A DNA stretch of 64,000 nt from Stenotrophomonas sp. 610A2 (GTDB taxonomy: Bacteria > Pseudomonadota > Gammaproteobacteria > Xanthomonadales > Xanthomonadaceae), in contig NZ_CP130832.1 in NCBI RefSeq assembly GCF_030549615.1, positions 3,224,001 through 3,288,000 on the forward strand, in the 5' to 3' direction. Position 1 is the first letter of the stretch, and each line of letters begins with the position of its first letter. The position numbers and the translations under genes are program-made. This document shows, one piece after another, positions 48,901-58,352 of the stretch. The notes under the pieces were generated by a model that was not told the DNA's origin, ran no database searches, and worked only from the letters and a program-made list of their open reading frames with translations.

Positions 48901-50841
48901 CGTGCCGTCGGCATCCACCCGCATCAGTTCGAAGCGGGCATTGGCATTGGCGTCGGCGCCATCGGCGTCGTTGAACAAGGGACGCACGGCAACCAGTGCC
49001 GGGGCCGGCCACATCACCCGCTTCAAGGTGCGGGTAACGGTGCGACCGCCAGTTTCGTAGACACTGCCGGACAGCAGCGCTGCCACGGTGGTGGCCTTGC
49101 CCGCCTCGGCCGGCAGCGCAACGTCTTCGCGCAGCTTGCCGTCCTTGGGCAGGGTGGTATCGATCACGTCATTGGCTTCGCGCGGGAGCTGCACGGTCGG
49201 GTCACCGAAGAACCAGCCCGGCATCGACTCGACCGGATGCTGTTCCACCGCCACCGCCAGACGCGCGGTGAAGCGGTTGCCGTCTGCCGGCGCGCCATAC
49301 AGATAGGCGGCGTCGGCCTGCAGCTTCAGCGCCTCACCCGGCTTCAGCGTCTTCTGCGCGCTGTCCAGGTCCAGCTTCATCCGCTCGGGCAGGAATTCCT
49401 CGATGCGCAGGGTCATACCCTGCACCGCTTCCTTGCTGGCTGGATCGGTACGGAACTCGACGGTCCAGCGCCCGGTGGGTGCTTCCGCCGGGATGGTCTG
49501 CTCGAACGCGAAGTAGCCCTGCTCGCCCGGCTGCAGGCGGGTCTCGCGGAAGGTCTTGCCGTCCGGCTGCTTGAGCCGCAGGAACACCGGCTGGCCGCCG
49601 GTGGCCGGCCCGGCCAGGGTCTTGCCGTCGTTGTCGCGCAGCAGAGCGGAGATACGCACGGTCTCGCCCGGGCGGTACAGGTCACGTCCGGACCAGGCAA
49701 ATACGTCGAAGTTGGCGTTCTGGCGCCCGGCCACGGCGAACTCGCTCAGGTCCAGTGCTGGCTGGTTGAACGGCAGCATGGTGGTGTCGCTGCCGCTGCT
49801 GGCAACCAGCACATGGGCGGCATCCAGCGTGTAGTTGAGCAACGCATTGCCGTTGCCATCCGTCTGGCCACGGAGGATGACCTCGCCCTTGCCGTCGATG
49901 ACCTTCAGCTCGACCTTCTTGGCCGCTGCGCCATCGGCCAGCGAGGCGGTATGGACGAACAGCTTGTCCTTGTAGGCGCGCGTATGCAGGCCGATGTCGC
50001 TGACGGTGAAGAACGAGGTATCGAATTCATTGTCGAAACTGCCGGTGCGCTTCATCACCGCGAAGTACAGGCCGGGCTGCTGCAGCTCCTTCACGTCCTG
50101 GATAGGCAGATAGGTCAATACCCGCTCGTTCTGCTTGCCGCCAAGCACGAAGCGGTTGACGTAGACCGGCTCGGCCAGCTGGCTGAGCGGGGTCTTGTCG
50201 CTGTACTCGCTGTCCAGCTCCCAGCTACCGCGGCGACCGCCGCGCTGGTACTGGCTGAAGAAGGCGGGCAGATCCTTTTCGCGCACGCGCAGGAACTCCA
50301 CGTCGACCTCGGGCACGTTCACCGAGACCACCGGCAGACCGCGGCTTTCCTTGGACGGCAGCACGCTGCCCTGCGAGGCGAAGCCCACCGCGGGATCCAG
50401 CTCGCCAGTGAAGACCTTCTGCTTCACTTCCGTGCCCAACCGGTTGCCGTCGGCGGCGAGCAGGTCGGCCGAGATGATCAGCGTGTATTCCTTGGCCGCC
50501 TCCACATAGGGATAGCGCAGGGTCTTGCCGTCATCGGACAGCGACCAGCTGCTGTCCTCGTTGCCGACCTTCTCCTCGAAGCGCAGCAGCTTGTCGAAGT
50601 CCTGGGTGCCGACCAGCGGGCGCGAGAACTCCACCGCCAGCGCAAGGCCGTCACCGCTCTTCTGGTCCGGATAGGCACGCAGCATGGCGAAGCCCTTGAC
50701 CTCTTCCTGCTTGGTCTGGATCGCCTCACCACTGGCGCCGGGCAGCTGCCCGGTTTCGTTCCTGCTGCATCCTGCAACCAAGGCCAGCGCCACCAAGGCG
50801 GCCGCAGCCCAACGCATACCCTTCAACATCCTGTTACCCAT
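45922..50841 (-). CDS. Bacterial alpha-2-macroglobulin lipoprotein (YfhM-like)
   Basis: 1639 residues from ATG 50841 preceded by GGAGG. The lipobox is LVAGC (Cys25). The protein consists of serial macroglobulin domains, and the thioester site YPYGCAEQTTSKGY is intact (Cys1164, Gln1167), which traps attacking proteases covalently. C-terminal helical and receptor-like domains follow, ending VGRSSPSTITVVQP. It is anchored in the periplasm and works with the neighbouring PBP1C, which may repair the wall after host or competitor protease damage. Confidence 0.96.
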   Translation of the reverse strand: MGNRMLKGMRWAAAALVALALVAGCSRNETGQLPGASGEAIQTKQEEVKGFAMLRAYPDQKSGDGLALAVEFSRPLVGTQDFDKLLRFEEKVGNEDSSWSLSDDGKTLRYPYVEAAKEYTLIISADLLAADGNRLGTEVKQKVFTGELDPAVGFASQGSVLPSKESRGLPVVSVNVPEVDVEFLRVREKDLPAFFSQYQRGGRRGSWELDSEYSDKTPLSQLAEPVYVNRFVLGGKQNERVLTYLPIQDVKELQQPGLYFAVMKRTGSFDNEFDTSFFTVSDIGLHTRAYKDKLFVHTASLADGAAAKKVELKVIDGKGEVILRGQTDGNGNALLNYTLDAAHVLVASSGSDTTMLPFNQPALDLSEFAVAGRQNANFDVFAWSGRDLYRPGETVRISALLRDNDGKTLAGPATGGQPVFLRLKQPDGKTFRETRLQPGEQGYFAFEQTIPAEAPTGRWTVEFRTDPASKEAVQGMTLRIEEFLPERMKLDLDSAQKTLKPGEALKLQADAAYLYGAPADGNRFTARLAVAVEQHPVESMPGWFFGDPTVQLPREANDVIDTTLPKDGKLREDVALPAEAGKATTVAALLSGSVYETGGRTVTRTLKRVMWPAPALVAVRPLFNDADGADANANARFELMRVDADGTPQPAKGLKITLVRELRDYHWTYTDNRWDYDFTRRFENKETRTVDAGATSARFDFPVEWGEYRVDVFDPATGLTMRYPFRAGWSWDDQNRGLDARPDKVKLSLDKTAYRAGDTVKVTLTPPHAGRGVLMVESDRMLYVQDIDAKPGSTFEIPVTKDWERHDVYITALVFRGGSAPSKITPARAVGVAHVPMDRRDRRVAVGLVAPKQMRPEQPMTVTVSAPELAGKPAHVTVSAVDVGILNITRFPVPDAPGHFFAQRRLGVDAYDIYGRVIESFEGNSGKLKFGGDMALAALPQAKRPTARVQTVDLFSGPVALDAKGNARVQLQVPDFNGTLRVSTMVYSADRYGNRDVETLVRAPILAEASMPRVMAPGDRSTVTLDVQNFTGKPGEFNVRVDGEGPLGIGESTRTVQLAADAKSTLSFPLTAQEGYSVAKVRVRVDGNGFKVDRRYDLPVRAAWPSVLRSQTRTLDPLAPITLDSSFANGLMGGSVNARMLVSALPPIPFASALQGALNYPYGCAEQTTSKGYAALMLDEATSAMLGADGLDAKVRRERMEGAFGRLASMQVSNGNFSMWGDDDYINPALTPYVAEFLLDAKDAGFAVPENVLQKALNRISEDLLSGGNQFYGSDRRDGLKFANQAYSGYVLSRVNRAPLGTLRTLWDNERSKAVTGLSLVHLGAALAIQGDSKRGQAAIAAGFAKSSADRPEYFGDYGTRLRDEALMIALLHERGLSKPEYDARVIDLGRTLDVRRGSGLMWLSTQEQVALARLGKALMANQKKLVSGELAVGDKVEDISARKAFGRVFDMAQLAQGVRFSPQGEAPMFASLDVAGIPRQPPAPDNSVIGIERSWFGTDGKPWTPRPLKEGEALIVRLSVTSNSNMPDALLTDLLPAGLEIENFNLGDAKQWADVVVGEVKVSDRSSAADVKHEEFRDDRYVAALKLSRGSTAHVFYLVRAVTPGTYMVPPPLAEDMYRPDMRGVGRSSPSTITVVQP

Positions 50842-50980
50842 GGCGTCCTCCCGCAGATCGCCCGAGTATAACCAGCCGGTTGTAAGGGCTTTGTAGCGAC
50901 CTGCCTTTTACGGACGATTTGTCTGGAAGAAAGGCTGCCGCGCAATACCTGATCCGCGTGAGTCTCCGACACTGGACGAA

Positions 50981-51014
50981 AGAAAAGGGCCGCTGATCCC
51001 AGCGACCCTTTTCT
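50981..51014 (-). terminator. Bidirectional-looking terminator after prpF
   Basis: Near-perfect stem AGAAAAGGG-CCGCTG / CAGCG-ACCCTTTTCT with one mismatch and an A/T-rich flank on both sides, 36 bases past the prpF stop. Confidence 0.8.
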
Positions 51015-51049
51015 TTTGCTGCCCTTACTGCCCTGGACTGGGCAAGGAC

Positions 51050-52249
51050 TTAGAACGCATCACCCGGTACGCGGACCCAGCCTTCCATCAGGATACGGGC
51101 GCTGCGGCTCATTACTGCCTTGGTGACGGTCCATTGGCCATCTACCAGCGCGACCGCGGCACCAACGCGCAGCGTGCCGGAGGGGTGGCCGAAACGCACC
51201 GCATCACGCTGACCACCACCGGCGGCCAGGTTGACCAGCGTGCCCGGCACTGCCGCTGCCGTGGCGATGGCCACCGAGGCGGTGCCCATCATCGCGTGGT
51301 GCAGCTTGCCCATCGACATGGCACGGGCGTTGAGGTCGATGTCGGCGGCGTGGATCTGCTTGTTGCCACTGGACAGGTAATCCTGCGGCGGCGCCACGAA
51401 GGCAACCTTGGGCGTGTGCTGGCGCTTGAGCGCTTCTTCAGGACTCTTGATCAGGCCCATGCGCAGGGCGCCGGCAACGCGGATCGCCTCAAGCTTTGTC
51501 AGTGCCGCCTTGTCTTCATTGATGGCCGGCTGCAACTCGGCACCGGTGTAACCGATATCCGTTGCATTGATGAAAACCGTGGGGATGCCGGCGGTGATCA
51601 TCGTCGCCTGCAGCTTGCCGACCCCGGGCACATCGAGTTCGTCGACCAGGTTGCCGGTGGGGAACATCGCGCCGCCGCCCTCGCCTTCGCCCTCATCGGC
51701 CGGGTCGATGAACTCCAGCACGATTTCCGCTGCCGGGAAGGTAACGCCATCGAGATCGAAATCACCGGTTTCCTGCACCTGGCCGTTGGTGATGGGCACG
51801 TGGGCGATGATGGTCTTGTTGATGTTGGCCTGCCAGATGCGCACCGCACAGATGCCGTTCTCGGGCACGCGTGCCGGATCCACGTAGCCAGCGTGCAGCG
51901 CGAACGCGCCAGCGCCGGTCGACAGGTTGCCGCAATTGCCGGACCAGTCGACGAAGTCGGTGTCGATCGAAACCTGCCCGTATAGATAGTCAACATCGTG
52001 ATCAGGCTTGCTGCTGGGCGAGATGATCACGCACTTGCTGGTGCTTGAAGTGGCGCCACCCATGCCGTCGGTGTGCTTGGCATAGGGATCTGGCGAACCG
52101 ATTACCCGTTGCAATAGATGATCACGCGCCGGACCCGGCTGTTGTGTGCTGGCAGGAAGGTCCTCCAGACGGAAGAACACCCCCTTGGAAGTGCCGCCGC
52201 GCATGTAGGTCGCCGGGATCTTGATCTGGGGGGGCAGCGTGGTGCTCAT
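51050..52249 (-). CDS. prpF: 2-methylaconitate cis-trans isomerase PrpF
   Basis: 399 residues from ATG 52249 (GGAG upstream). Signature stretches of the PrpF/DUF453 family are YMRGGTSKGVFF near the start, GNCGNLSTGAGAFALH (catalytic Cys region) and PSGTLRVGA near the end. It converts trans- to cis-2-methylaconitate made by AcnD. It is the last gene of the prp operon here. Confidence 0.96.
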   Translation of the reverse strand: MSTTLPPQIKIPATYMRGGTSKGVFFRLEDLPASTQQPGPARDHLLQRVIGSPDPYAKHTDGMGGATSSTSKCVIISPSSKPDHDVDYLYGQVSIDTDFVDWSGNCGNLSTGAGAFALHAGYVDPARVPENGICAVRIWQANINKTIIAHVPITNGQVQETGDFDLDGVTFPAAEIVLEFIDPADEGEGEGGGAMFPTGNLVDELDVPGVGKLQATMITAGIPTVFINATDIGYTGAELQPAINEDKAALTKLEAIRVAGALRMGLIKSPEEALKRQHTPKVAFVAPPQDYLSSGNKQIHAADIDLNARAMSMGKLHHAMMGTASVAIATAAAVPGTLVNLAAGGGQRDAVRFGHPSGTLRVGAAVALVDGQWTVTKAVMSRSARILMEGWVRVPGDAF

Positions 52250-52314
52250 GTCATCTCCAATCTTCAACAACGATAAATTTGCTCAACTGTCCTGCAGGCC
52301 CAGCCGGGCCACAG

Positions 52315-52992
52315 TTACAGGCTTTTCGTCCTGAAAAGGATGCCAAGCAGATAGATCGGCGCGGTAACCACCGCGCCCACCGAATCGAGCGGACCGGACT
52401 GCTCCAGTGCACGCCCTTCCAACCGCAGGTTCAGCCGCAGCGGCTGCGGCAGAGCCGATGCGGCAAGCAAGGCTTCGCGGTCCTGCAGTTGCACCACGCG
52501 CCCGTTGCCTTCGAAGGTCGCGCTGTACAGCTGCAGTTGCCCCGTCGGCAATCCGCAGCGCGGATCAGCGGCGACACGATACGCCCAGGGCTGGTCGCGC
52601 ATGGGCGTGCGGGTATCCACCTGCAGCGACGTCAGCCGGAACGCTTCGGCTTGGGCCGGTGTGATCCGCGCGGCATCAAGCAACAGCATGTAGCGGCCAA
52701 AAACCTGGGGCGCCCCCGCATCCAGCCCGAACCACAGATTGGCCTCCATCCCACCACACAGCACCGCATCCTTCAGCGGGCTTTGTGCCAATGCCTGATA
52801 GGCGGCAAAGCCCTCAGGCTTGATCTCGTAATCGCGCGCATCACCGAGCAGATAGATCTTGTCGGGCGATTGGAATGCGCCCCGGATGAGGTCTTGCTGG
52901 TTGCGCTTGCCATGCCCACCGGTTGCACAGGCGCAGGTACCCAACAGCACGAGCAGGGACAGCAACAGGCAACGTGGAATCGCAGGTTTCAT
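52315..52992 (-). CDS. Putative lipoprotein inserted in the prp operon
   Basis: 225 residues from ATG 52992 (ATG 53019 possible). The N-terminus has a strong hydrophobic stretch ending in Cys (LLSLLVLLGTCAC), suggesting export and lipidation, though the lipobox is not canonical. The body is soluble, with a hydrophobic C-terminal stretch (SVGAVVTAPIYLLGIL). I recognise no family. It lies between acnD and prpF in the same orientation (177 and 65 bases away), so it is likely part of the operon; a role in propionate metabolism is not evident. Confidence 0.6.
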   Translation of the reverse strand: MKPAIPRCLLLSLLVLLGTCACATGGHGKRNQQDLIRGAFQSPDKIYLLGDARDYEIKPEGFAAYQALAQSPLKDAVLCGGMEANLWFGLDAGAPQVFGRYMLLLDAARITPAQAEAFRLTSLQVDTRTPMRDQPWAYRVAADPRCGLPTGQLQLYSATFEGNGRVVQLQDREALLAASALPQPLRLNLRLEGRALEQSGPLDSVGAVVTAPIYLLGILFRTKSL

Positions 52993-53169
52993 GAGCGTCT
53001 TGGCATGGAGAAGGGGCATCCTGATTCAAGTGCAAGCTGTGAGCATCTGTCAAACGACGACCGGCACAGCCCATCCGTCGCGATTCCCACAACACCGCGG
53101 CATGCTCCGCCATGCAGCCGCCGCGACAGGCATACAACCTGCGGCGGCGACGCCAGACCACGAGGCAGC

Positions 53170-55788
53170 TCACGCTACCTGTGCGCCCTCCAGGAAATCC
53201 TGCGCGAAGCGCTGCAGCACGCCGCCGGCCTCGTAGATCGCGACTTCCTCGTCCGAATCCAGACGGCAGGTCATCGGCACCCTGACCACTTCACCGTTGC
53301 GACGGGTGATGACCAGGGTCAGATCGGTACGCGGGGTGCGCAGGCCGATCACGTCATAGCTCTCGGTGCCGTCGATGCCCAGCGTGTTGCGATTGGTACC
53401 CGGCTTGAATTCCAGCGGCAGCACGCCCATGCCGATCAGGTTGGTGCGGTGAATCCGCTCGAAGCCTTCGGCAGCGATCGCCTCCACGCCGGCCAGACGC
53501 ACGCCCTTGGCCGCCCAGTCACGCGAGCTGCCCTGGCCGTAGTCGGCACCGGCAATGATGATCAGCGGCTGCTTGCGCTCCATGTAGGTCTCGATCGCTT
53601 CCCACATGCGCATGACCTTGCCTTCCGGTTCCACCCGCGCCAGTGAGCCCTGCTTCACGCTGCCGTCTTCGTTGCGCACCATCTCGTTGAACAGCTTGGG
53701 ATTGGCGAAGGTGGCGCGCTGCGCGGTGAGGTGGTCGCCGCGGTGGGTTGCGTAGGAATTGAAGTCCTCTTCCGGCAAGCCCATCTTGGCCAGGTATTCA
53801 CCGGCGGCGCTGGACAGCAGGATCGCGTTGGACGGCGACAGATGGTCGGTGGTGATGTTGTCCGGCAGCACCGCCAGCGGCAGCATGCCGCGCAGCGTGC
53901 GCTCACCGGCCAATGCACCCTCCCAGTACGGCGGGCGGCGGATGTAGGTGCTCTGCGGGCGCCAGTCGTACAGCGGGCTGACCTTCTCGCCATGCTCGAC
54001 GCGGACGTTGAACATCGGGTTGTAGACCTTGCGGAACTGCTCCGGCTTCACCGCTGCCTTCACCACCGCGTCGATCTCGGCGTCGCTTGGCCAGATGTCT
54101 TTCAGGCGCACTTCCTTGCCATCAGCATCCACACCCAGCACGTCCTTCTCGATGTCGAAGCGCACGGTACCGGCAATGGCATAAGCAATCACCAGCGGCG
54201 GCGAGGCGAGGAAGGCCTGCTTGGCATACGGATGGATGCGGCCATCGAAGTTGCGGTTGCCCGACAGCACTGCGGTCGCGTACAGGTCGCGATCGATGAT
54301 CTCCTGCTGGATCTTCGGGTCCAGCGCGCCGCTCATGCCATTGCAGGTGGTGCAGGCGAAAGCGACGATGCCGAAGCCCAGCTGCTCCAGGTCCGGCAGC
54401 AGACCAGCCTCTTCCAGATACAGCTGCACCGCCTTGGAACCCGGCGCCAGCGACGACTTCACCCACGGCTTGCGGGTCAAACCACGCGCATTGGCATTAC
54501 GCGCCAGCAGCGCGGCGGCAATCACATTGCGCGGGTTGGAAGTGTTGGTGCAACTGGTGATGGCGGCGATGATCACCGCGCCATCCGGCATCAGGCCTTC
54601 GGCTTCCTCGCTCTTGCCACTGAGCAGTTTGGCTTCGTCGGCAATGCCGCGCTCAGCCAGATCCGACACCGGCAGGCGTTTGTGCGGGTTGCTGGGGCCG
54701 GCCATGTTGCGCACCACGCTGGACAGGTCGAACTCAACAACGCGTTCGTACTGCGCGGTTTCCAGTGCATCCGCCCACAGACCGGTGGTCCTGGCGTAGT
54801 TCTCGACCAGCGCGATCTGCGCCTCTTCGCGGCCGGTCAGGCGCAGGTAGTCGATGGTCTGCTGGTCGATGTAGAACATCGCCGCGGTTGCACCGTACTC
54901 GGGGCACATATTGGAGATGGTGGCGCGGTCACCGATGGTCAGCGCTGCAGCGCCCTCGCCGAAGAACTCAAGGTAGGCGCCAACCACACGTTCCTTGCGC
55001 AGGAACTCGGTGATCGCCAGCACCACGTCGGTGGCGGTGATGTTCGGCTGCGGCTTGCCGGTCAGCTTGACGCCGATAATGTCGGGCAGGCGCATCCACG
55101 AGGCGCGGCCCAGCATCACGTTCTCGGCTTCCAGACCGCCGACACCAATGGCGATGACGCCCAGCGCATCCACGTGCGGGGTGTGGCTGTCGGTACCAAC
55201 ACAGGTATCCGGGAAGGCCACCCCGCCCTGCTGGTAGATCACCGGCGACATCTTCTCCAGATTGATCTGGTGCATGATGCCGTTGCCCGGCGGAATCACA
55301 TCGACGTTCTCGAAGGCCAGCTTGGTCCAGTCGATGAAGTGGAAGCGGTCTTCGTTGCGGCGGTCTTCGATGGCGCGGTTCTTGTTGAACGCATCCGGGT
55401 CATAGCCACCGCATTCCACTGCCAGCGAGTGATCGACGATCAGCTGCACCGGCACCACCGGGTTGACCTTGGCCGGATCGCCGCCCTTGTCGGCGATGGC
55501 GTCACGCAAACCAGCAAGGTCGACCAATGCGGTCTGGCCAAGGATGTCGTGGCAGACCACCCGCGCCGGGAACCAGGGGAAATCGAGGTCGCGCTTGCGT
55601 TCGATCAGCTGCTTGAGCGAATCGGTGAGCGTGGCCGGGTTGCAGCGGCGCACCAGGTTTTCGGCCAGCACGCGCGAGGTATACGGCAGCGTGGCATAGG
55701 CGCCGGGCTGGATGGCATCGACTGCGGCGCGCGCATCGAAGTAGTCGAGCGCACTGCCTGCGAGGTGTTTGCGGTAATCGGTATTCAT
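53170..55788 (-). CDS. acnD: Fe/S-dependent 2-methylisocitrate dehydratase AcnD
   Basis: 872 residues, aconitase A-like. The 4Fe-4S ligands are in SCTNTSNP and CTTCNGMSG, and the C-terminal swivel domain has GADYGQGSSRDWAAKGVRLAG. The AcnD group is shown by its neighbourhood with prpF and prpC rather than by a single motif. It dehydrates 2-methylcitrate to trans-2-methylaconitate in propionate breakdown. Confidence 0.95.
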   Translation of the reverse strand: MNTDYRKHLAGSALDYFDARAAVDAIQPGAYATLPYTSRVLAENLVRRCNPATLTDSLKQLIERKRDLDFPWFPARVVCHDILGQTALVDLAGLRDAIADKGGDPAKVNPVVPVQLIVDHSLAVECGGYDPDAFNKNRAIEDRRNEDRFHFIDWTKLAFENVDVIPPGNGIMHQINLEKMSPVIYQQGGVAFPDTCVGTDSHTPHVDALGVIAIGVGGLEAENVMLGRASWMRLPDIIGVKLTGKPQPNITATDVVLAITEFLRKERVVGAYLEFFGEGAAALTIGDRATISNMCPEYGATAAMFYIDQQTIDYLRLTGREEAQIALVENYARTTGLWADALETAQYERVVEFDLSSVVRNMAGPSNPHKRLPVSDLAERGIADEAKLLSGKSEEAEGLMPDGAVIIAAITSCTNTSNPRNVIAAALLARNANARGLTRKPWVKSSLAPGSKAVQLYLEEAGLLPDLEQLGFGIVAFACTTCNGMSGALDPKIQQEIIDRDLYATAVLSGNRNFDGRIHPYAKQAFLASPPLVIAYAIAGTVRFDIEKDVLGVDADGKEVRLKDIWPSDAEIDAVVKAAVKPEQFRKVYNPMFNVRVEHGEKVSPLYDWRPQSTYIRRPPYWEGALAGERTLRGMLPLAVLPDNITTDHLSPSNAILLSSAAGEYLAKMGLPEEDFNSYATHRGDHLTAQRATFANPKLFNEMVRNEDGSVKQGSLARVEPEGKVMRMWEAIETYMERKQPLIIIAGADYGQGSSRDWAAKGVRLAGVEAIAAEGFERIHRTNLIGMGVLPLEFKPGTNRNTLGIDGTESYDVIGLRTPRTDLTLVITRRNGEVVRVPMTCRLDSDEEVAIYEAGGVLQRFAQDFLEGAQVA

Positions 55789-55885
55789 GGCTGGCCTGTG
55801 AGGGTCTGGGCTTGCTGGTATTGCGGTGGATTGCTACGCGGATGCCTGCGATTGCAGCAATCCCACAGCAACACATGAAATCTGG

Positions 55886-56058
55886 CATTTCCCTTCTCCC
55901 GCTTGCGGGGGAAGGTGCCCGAAGGGCGGATGGGGGGAGCTCTTGCTCTCGCTTGAGCTCCAGCTTTGCTTCGCTTTTTTCTACGGGCTTGAAGCGGGCT
56001 GTACGTGCTGGAAGCTTTCCCTCACCCCAACCCCTCTCCCGCAGGCGGGAGAGGGGCT
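55886..56058. repeat. Family-C repeat pair between acnD and prpC
   Basis: The 304-base gap 55789-56092 contains CCCTTCTCCCGC...GGAAGGTGCCCGAAGG (55886-55940) and CCTCACCCCAACC...GAGGGGCT (about 56018-56058) around a T-rich spacer. No gene is seen; the repeats may fold into terminators inside the prp operon. Confidence 0.85.
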
Positions 56059-56092
56059 TTATCTCGCTTGTGGCGGAGATGGTGCAGTCGTC

Positions 56093-57250
56093 TTAAACGC
56101 GCTTGTCCAACGGCACGAAGGTCTGGTCTTCCGGACCGGTGTAGTTCGCGCTCGGGCGGATGATCTTGCCGTCGATGCGCTGCTCGATGATGTGCGCGCT
56201 CCAACCTGCGGTACGTGCGATCACGAACAGCGGAGTGAACATCGCGGTCGGCACGCCCATCATGTGGTAGCTGACGGCGCTGAACCAATCCAGGTTCGGG
56301 AACATCTTCTTGATGTCCCACATCACCGACTCAAGGCGCTCGGCGATGTCGTACATCTTCATGTTTTCCTGCTCGGCCGACAGCTCGCGCGAGACGTCCT
56401 TGATCACCTTGTTGCGGGGATCGGACACGGTGTAGACCGGGTGACCAAAACCGATCACCACTTCCTTGCGCTCGACGCGGGCCTTGATGTCAGCCTCGGC
56501 TTCGTCCGCGGTTTCGTAGCGCTTCTGCACTTCGAAGGCGACTTCGTTGGCACCGCCGTGCTTCGGTCCGCGCAGTGCGCCGATACCGCCGGTGATGGCG
56601 CTGTACATGTCGCTGCCGGTGCCGGCGATGACGCGGCAGGCAAAGGTCGAGGCGTTGAATTCATGCTCCGCGTACAGGATCAGGCTGGTGTGCATGGCCT
56701 TGACCCAGGACTCGCGCGGCTGCTCGCCGTGCAGCAGGTGCAGGAAGTGGCCGCCGATCGAATCATCGTCGGTCTCCACGTCAATGACCTTGCCGTTGTG
56801 GCTCCAGTGGTACCAGTACAGCAGCATCGAACCCAGCGAGGCCATCAGCTTGTCGGCGATGTCGCGCGCGCCCGGGTGGTTGTGATCATCCGTCTCCGGC
56901 GACACGCAACCCAGCACGGAAACGCCGGTACGCATCACGTCCATCGGATGCGCCGACGGCGGCAGTTCTTCCAGCGCGGCCTTCACCGATGCCGGGATGC
57001 CACGCAGCGCCTTCAGCTTGGCCTTGTAGGCACGCAGCTCGGCCTTGTTCGGCAGCTTGCCATGCACCAGCAGGTGGGCGATTTCCTCGAACTCGCTGGT
57101 GTTGGCCAGATCCAGGATGTCGTAGCCACGGTAGTGCAGATCGTTGCCGCTGCGGCCAACGGTACACAGGGCGGTGTTGCCGGCAGCGGTACCGGACAGG
57201 GCGACGGACTTCTTCGGCTTGAACGCCGGTGCGGCGGTGGATTCAGACAT
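56093..57250 (-). CDS. prpC: 2-methylcitrate synthase
   Basis: 385 residues from ATG 57250. Citrate synthase fold with catalytic His in [11 protein letters not shown], second His in GPKHGGANE, and Asp in FPNLDWFSA; the [14 protein letters not shown] loop and YHMMGVP fit PrpC more than GltA. It condenses propionyl-CoA and oxaloacetate. It lies 95 bases after prpB. Confidence 0.97.
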   Translation of the reverse strand: MSESTAAPAFKPKKSVALSGTAAGNTALCTVGRSGNDLHYRGYDILDLANTSEFEEIAHLLVHGKLPNKAELRAYKAKLKALRGIPASVKAALEELPPSAHPMDVMRTGVSVLGCVSPETDDHNHPGARDIADKLMASLGSMLLYWYHWSHNGKVIDVETDDDSIGGHFLHLLHGEQPRESWVKAMHTSLILYAEHEFNASTFACRVIAGTGSDMYSAITGGIGALRGPKHGGANEVAFEVQKRYETADEAEADIKARVERKEVVIGFGHPVYTVSDPRNKVIKDVSRELSAEQENMKMYDIAERLESVMWDIKKMFPNLDWFSAVSYHMMGVPTAMFTPLFVIARTAGWSAHIIEQRIDGKIIRPSANYTGPEDQTFVPLDKRV

Positions 57251-57282
57251 GGTATGAACCTCGATCAGATGCGGGATTTTCG

Positions 57283-57323
57283 CTCCCCTCTCCCGCTTGC
57301 GGGAGAGGGGCTGGGGGTGAGGG
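57283..57323. repeat. Family-C hairpin between prpB and prpC
   Basis: GCTCCCCTCTCCCGC...GCGGGAGAGGGG followed by CTGGGGGTGAGGG, an inverted copy of the family seen at 30520 and 40157. It fills most of the 95-base gap. Confidence 0.88.
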
Positions 57324-57345
57324 CCGCCTGCTGCAGCCCAATCAA

Positions 57346-58230
57346 TCACTTCTTCGCAGCAAACGTCTTGTCCAAGCTGCGCTCGAATTCGTGGTAACCG
57401 ATGCGGTCGTACAGCTCCTCACGGGTCTGCATGCTGTCCACCACATTACGCTGGTGGCCGTCACGACGGATGGCCTCGTACACATTCTCGGCCGCCTTGT
57501 TGGCCGCGCGGAACGCCGACAGCGGGAACAGCTGCATCGCAACGCCGGCTGACGCCAGTTCATCGCGACTGAACAGCGGGGTCGCGCCGAATTCGGTGAT
57601 GTTGGCCAGCAACGGTACCTTCACTGCGTCAGCGAAACGCTTATAGGTCTCCAGGTCGTAGGCCGCCTCGGCAAAGATGCCGTCGGCGCCGGCTTCCACG
57701 CAGGCCAGCGCGCGCTCGATTGCAGCGTCCACGCCTTCCATCTGGATGGCGTCGGTACGCGCAATCAGGAAGAAATCCGGATCGGTCTTGGCATCGGCGG
57801 CAGCCTTCACACGGTCGACCATTTCACCCTGCGAGACGATCTCCTTGCCCGGGCGATGGCCACAACGCTTGGCACCCACCTGGTCCTCGATATGGCAGGC
57901 AGCGGCGCCGGCCTTGATCAGCGACTTCACCGTGCGCGCGATATTGAACGCGCTCGGGCCGAAACCGGTGTCGATATCGACCATCAGCGGCAGATCGCAG
58001 ACATCGCTGATGCGGCGCACGTCAATCAGCACGTCTTCCATCGTATTGATGCCCAGGTCCGGCAGGCCCAGCGAGCCAGCGGCAACGCCGCCACCGGACA
58101 GATAGATGGCACGGTAACCGGCGCGCTTGGCCAGCAGGGCGTGGTTGGCGTTGATCGCGCCGACCACCTGCAACGGGGATTCGGCGGCCAGTGCGGCGCG
58201 GAATGCAGCGCCGGCGGAAGAACGACTCAT
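57346..58230 (-). CDS. prpB: Methylisocitrate lyase
   Basis: 294 residues from ATG 58230, preceded by AGGAG. ICL/PEPM family: [18 protein letters not shown], and the catalytic [10 protein letters not shown] loop with Cys. It cleaves 2-methylisocitrate to pyruvate and succinate. It is the first gene of the operon and diverges from the HTH-citrate synthase gene 122 bases away. Confidence 0.97.
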   Translation of the reverse strand: MSRSSAGAAFRAALAAESPLQVVGAINANHALLAKRAGYRAIYLSGGGVAAGSLGLPDLGINTMEDVLIDVRRISDVCDLPLMVDIDTGFGPSAFNIARTVKSLIKAGAAACHIEDQVGAKRCGHRPGKEIVSQGEMVDRVKAAADAKTDPDFFLIARTDAIQMEGVDAAIERALACVEAGADGIFAEAAYDLETYKRFADAVKVPLLANITEFGATPLFSRDELASAGVAMQLFPLSAFRAANKAAENVYEAIRRDGHQRNVVDSMQTREELYDRIGYHEFERSLDKTFAAKK

Positions 58231-58280
58231 GGGATGGCTCCTGGCTTGTGGCTGGGCGGTGGCGAGCATGCCATTCCGCT

Positions 58281-58337
58281 GTGACGCTTAATCTGTCACC
58301 ATCAGATGCATTGATCAATCTTGATTCAATAAATCAA
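58281..58337. promoter_or_regulatory. Palindromic candidate operators in the prp divergent promoter region
   Basis: In an A/T-rich island of 122 bases between prpB and the HTH-citrate synthase gene: GTGAC-N9-GTCAC (58281-58299), ATTGATCAAT (58310-58319) and TTGATT-CAATA-AATCAA (58321-58337). Their placement and symmetry suit binding of a dimeric regulator acting on both promoters. Confidence 0.55.
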
Positions 58338-58352
58338 CCTATTGAATACGCC

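Noticed and set aside
47671..50871. 1066-residue plus-strand frame opposite alpha-2-macroglobulin
   Set aside because: Shadow of the thioester-protein gene; His/Arg/Gln-rich with no domain.
53731..55878. Plus-strand frame of 715 residues opposite acnD
   Set aside because: Antisense of a conserved aconitase-like gene; no features.
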